Assembly (NCBI RefSeq): GCF_020034665.1
Contig: NZ_JAIQDI010000001.1
Span: forward strand, 682,001 to 746,000
Origin: Niabella beijingensis
Lineage (GTDB): Bacteria > Bacteroidota > Bacteroidia > Chitinophagales > Chitinophagaceae
DNA: 64,000 nt
Direction of reading: 5' to 3'
In this document: piece by piece, positions 61,968-64,000 of the stretch
How positions within the stretch are numbered: position 1 is the first letter of the stretch
How the letters are laid out: the number at the start of each line of letters is the position of its first letter
Notes under the pieces: model-generated
The model's input: only the letters and a program-made list of their open reading frames with translations
Told to the model about the DNA's origin: nothing
The model's database searches: none
Program-made: the position numbers and the translations under genes

Positions 61968-62954
61968 TTAAACAAAACACTCCTCTACCAGCAATGTATA
62001 AAAGTCGGTCAGCTGCTTTCCTGCGGCCGCAACCTGCTGAGGTACAATACTGGCAGCGCTCTGACCAGGTATCGTATTTACTTCCAGCATAAACGGACGC
62101 CCTGCTGCTTCATTGTAAATGAAATCGATCCGGATCACACCCCGGCAATTAAATACTTCGTATACCTTGCGGGCTGCCGCACGTATCTTGCCGGCAATCG
62201 CTTCCTCTACTTCAGCGGGTGTTACCTCGGTTGATTTCCCTTCGTATTTGGCTTCAAAATCAAAGAACGCCTTGCTGTCGTGCGCCTTTACTTCCGTAAA
62301 CGGCAATACTTCTATACTGCCGTTGGATTTATAGACCCCGATCGTAAATTCCCTTCCTACGATCATCTCCTCCACCAGTACCTGGCTGTCTTCCCTGAAT
62401 GCCTTTTCTATAGCGGCTTCCAGTTCTGAAGCCTCCTGTACTTTACTCATCCCGATGCTGGACCCTCCGTTGTTGGGCTTTACAAATACCGGCAGTTTTA
62501 ACTGTTCCAGTATTGTTGCGGCCGGCACCGGGGTATGGGCGAACAGGTGCAGCGAATTGGCCACACCGATGCCGGCCATTTTTGCAACTGCAACTGCGTA
62601 TCTTTTGTTGAAGGTAATGGCGGAGCTGGCGGCATCACAGCCGGTATAAGGAATGCCCAGCATATCAAAATAACCCTGCAGTTTTCCATCCTCGCCCGGG
62701 GTTCCGTGCATCCCGATCAGTACAGCGTCAAAAGTGATCTTCTGTCCGTTTTCAACGATGGAGAAATCATCCTTTGACACAGCCGTTTTGTTGCCGCCGC
62801 TGTCGGTATAAAACCAACCCCCGGGGTTAATATCCACAACATAAACATTATACTTGCTCCTGTCCAGATTTTTTTCGATGGTGGCAGCGCTTTTATAGGA
62901 GATCACAGATTCTCCGGAAAGTCCGCCTGTAACTAACGCGATCGTTTTCTTCAT
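61968..62954 (-). CDS. ddl: D-alanine-D-alanine ligase
   Basis: A 328-residue ATP-grasp enzyme that makes the D-Ala-D-Ala dipeptide for peptidoglycan. LIGMHGTPGEDGKLQGYFDMLGIPYTG with KPNNGGSSIGMSKV (ATP-binding) and RIDFIYNE with the metal ligands and EVNTIPGQSAASIVPQ are clear. The ATG at 62952-62954 is used. It is followed by the PASTA protein, so the two share a cell-wall theme. Confidence 0.95.
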   Translation of the reverse strand: MKKTIALVTGGLSGESVISYKSAATIEKNLDRSKYNVYVVDINPGGWFYTDSGGNKTAVSKDDFSIVENGQKITFDAVLIGMHGTPGEDGKLQGYFDMLGIPYTGCDAASSAITFNKRYAVAVAKMAGIGVANSLHLFAHTPVPAATILEQLKLPVFVKPNNGGSSIGMSKVQEASELEAAIEKAFREDSQVLVEEMIVGREFTIGVYKSNGSIEVLPFTEVKAHDSKAFFDFEAKYEGKSTEVTPAEVEEAIAGKIRAAARKVYEVFNCRGVIRIDFIYNEAAGRPFMLEVNTIPGQSAASIVPQQVAAAGKQLTDFYTLLVEECFV

Positions 62955-63026
62955 ATTACCCGGTAAAAAAACAGGCACCACTGTTTGTTTAAAATAGTAT
63001 GCCTGTCAGTAAATCGTATTAAAAAA

Positions 63027-63374
63027 TTATAAATGCAGTTTTTCTTTTTTAGCCAGCAGTTCTTCCACTGTTTCCTGGTACATTTCATCCGGCACACAAC
63101 AGTCTACCGGACAAACAGAAGCACATTGCGGTTCTTCATGAAAACCCTGGCATTCGGTACATTTATCCGGAACGATATAATAGGTATCATCACTTATCGG
63201 TGCATTTTTAAAATGAGCATCCACCACATTACCGTTAAACAGCTTAAACTCCCCTGCTACCGTATTGCCGTCGGAGATGGTCCACTCCACCCCACCTTCA
63301 TAAATAGCGTTGTTCGGACATTCGGGCTCACAGGCCCCACAATTTATACACTCTTCTGTTATTTTAATAGCCAT
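63027..63374 (-). CDS. 4Fe-4S dicluster ferredoxin
   Basis: A 115-residue ferredoxin. The first Cys motif is CINCGACEPECP (residues 9-20) and the second lies in CTECQGFHEEPQCASVCPVDC. An insertion of about 45 residues separates them, and a helical KKEKL tail follows. In Bacteroidota this ferredoxin lies beside a LuxC-type acyl-CoA reductase, and the pair appears here as divergent genes 64 bases apart. Confidence 0.92.
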   Translation of the reverse strand: MAIKITEECINCGACEPECPNNAIYEGGVEWTISDGNTVAGEFKLFNGNVVDAHFKNAPISDDTYYIVPDKCTECQGFHEEPQCASVCPVDCCVPDEMYQETVEELLAKKEKLHL

Positions 63375-63438
63375 ACCTTTATTATTTGGTTGAAAGTATT
63401 TGTAATCTGTTTATTTTGTACAAAATTAATCATTGAAG

Positions 63439-64000
63439 ATGACATTATCGCAACGCATCCGCTTATTGATCAAATTGGGTGCTTATATGGAGCGTGATAC
63501 TCCGGAGTGGATCGCAGCAAAAGAACAGGCTTACCGCAATAATGGCTGGTTCCTGCCGGCATTTATAGACCTGGCCGTGCAAAATATTGTCCGTTCTTTT
63601 TTACAGGAGCCGGTACTGAAAAAATGGACGGCCTCCTATCCGCTCCTCAGCGAAACCAATGCACATCCAAAACGTGTGGGACTGGTGATGGCGGGCAATA
63701 TTCCGCTGGTGGGCTTTCACGACCTGCTTTGTGTATTCATCACCGGTAACCCGTGTATGATAAAGGCTTCTTCCAAGGACGAGACGCTGATCAAACATCT
63801 TGTTTCCAAACTGAATGAATGGGAGCCTGAAACCACAGCACTGATTGGCTTCTCCACACTGCTTAAAGGTTGTGATGCCTATATCGCAACCGGCAGTGAT
63901 AATACAGCCGGTTATTTTGATTATTATTTTGCAAAATACCCGCACCTGATCCGCCGCAACCGCAGCTCTGCTGCAGTGCTCACAGGCAGGGAGTCCGCAG
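63439..64000 (+). CDS. LuxC-like acyl-CoA reductase (partial, cut by the window end)
   Basis: The first 187 residues of a protein whose reading frame is open to position 64000. MTLSQRIRLLIKLGAYM at the N-terminus, GLVMAGNIPLVGFHDLLCVF and the RRNRSSAAVLTG segment match the acyl-CoA reductase (LuxC) family, which reduces acyl-CoA to aldehyde with NADPH. The catalytic cysteine would lie beyond the window edge. No exact -7 box was found in the shared promoter with the ferredoxin gene. Confidence 0.9.
   Translation, partial: MTLSQRIRLLIKLGAYMERDTPEWIAAKEQAYRNNGWFLPAFIDLAVQNIVRSFLQEPVLKKWTASYPLLSETNAHPKRVGLVMAGNIPLVGFHDLLCVFITGNPCMIKASSKDETLIKHLVSKLNEWEPETTALIGFSTLLKGCDAYIATGSDNTAGYFDYYFAKYPHLIRRNRSSAAVLTGRESA

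Noticed and set aside
1..64000. tRNA or rRNA genes
   Set aside because: No cloverleaf-type sequence with a TTCGANNC T-loop and matching acceptor stem, and no rRNA core sequences, were recognised in the gaps; a dedicated scan would be needed to exclude a divergent tRNA.

Overview
The window comes from a bacterium of the phylum Bacteroidota, most likely family Chitinophagaceae (a Niabella- or Terrimonas-like genome); the genus is inference. The evidence is a short group-1 sigma factor lacking region 1.1, promoters with the Bacteroidota -7 box TAnnTTTG and no obvious Shine-Dalgarno sites, GLPGLI-like and DUF4105 proteins, CtlX, a ligase-associated helicase with PdeM, a LuxC-type reductase beside a dicluster ferredoxin, and bacillithiol-type thiol genes. 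About 70 protein genes are tightly packed. No tRNA, rRNA, IS element, prophage or CRISPR array was recognised.

Layout. 1-7.2 kb: a TetR-controlled tripartite export operon (tetR, TolC-like channel, HlyD lipoprotein, two ABC ATPases, two ABC-2 permeases) with two matching palindromic operators. 7.2-9.8 kb: a periplasmic sulfur-type operon made of a TsdA-like dihaem cytochrome, a secreted DsrE protein and an orphan ModA-like binding protein, preceded by a perfect 19-bp palindrome. 9.8-27 kb: mixed housekeeping and metabolic genes: PPK2, an EamA exporter, an arginine deiminase/CtlX/DUF1684 operon, an RmlD-like reductase, rpoD, lgt, a bacilliredoxin, hsp20, PdeM with its DEXH helicase, a FAD oxidoreductase and ugd. 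27-40 kb, minus strand: the S10-spc ribosomal protein cluster, in the order rpsJ rplC rplD rplW rplB rpsS rplV rpsC rplP rpmC rpsQ rplN rplX rplE rpsN rpsH rplF rplR rpsE rpmD rplO secY map. It stops at map; the usual infA/rpmJ/rpsM/rpsK/rpsD/rpoA/rplQ genes do not follow. 40-64 kb: def, ruvX, a menaquinone-type prenyltransferase, a SpoU methyltransferase, mutS, bshB1, a desaturase, ruvA, fabH, pdhC, ddl with a PASTA protein, a ferredoxin, and the start of a luxC-like acyl-CoA reductase cut by the window end.

The most interesting structure lies between genes. Spacers of the ribosomal cluster contain A/T-rich elements built from short direct repeats, several with an inverted arm, and most of them abut a stop codon. 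A 280-nt spacer between rpsJ and rplC can fold into several hairpins and a long-range stem. Terminator-like hairpins flank secY. Several housekeeping genes have a -7 box only 4-7 nt before the start codon, which implies leaderless or nearly leaderless mRNAs.

All functional names come from reading motifs by eye. No database search, folding or alignment was run.
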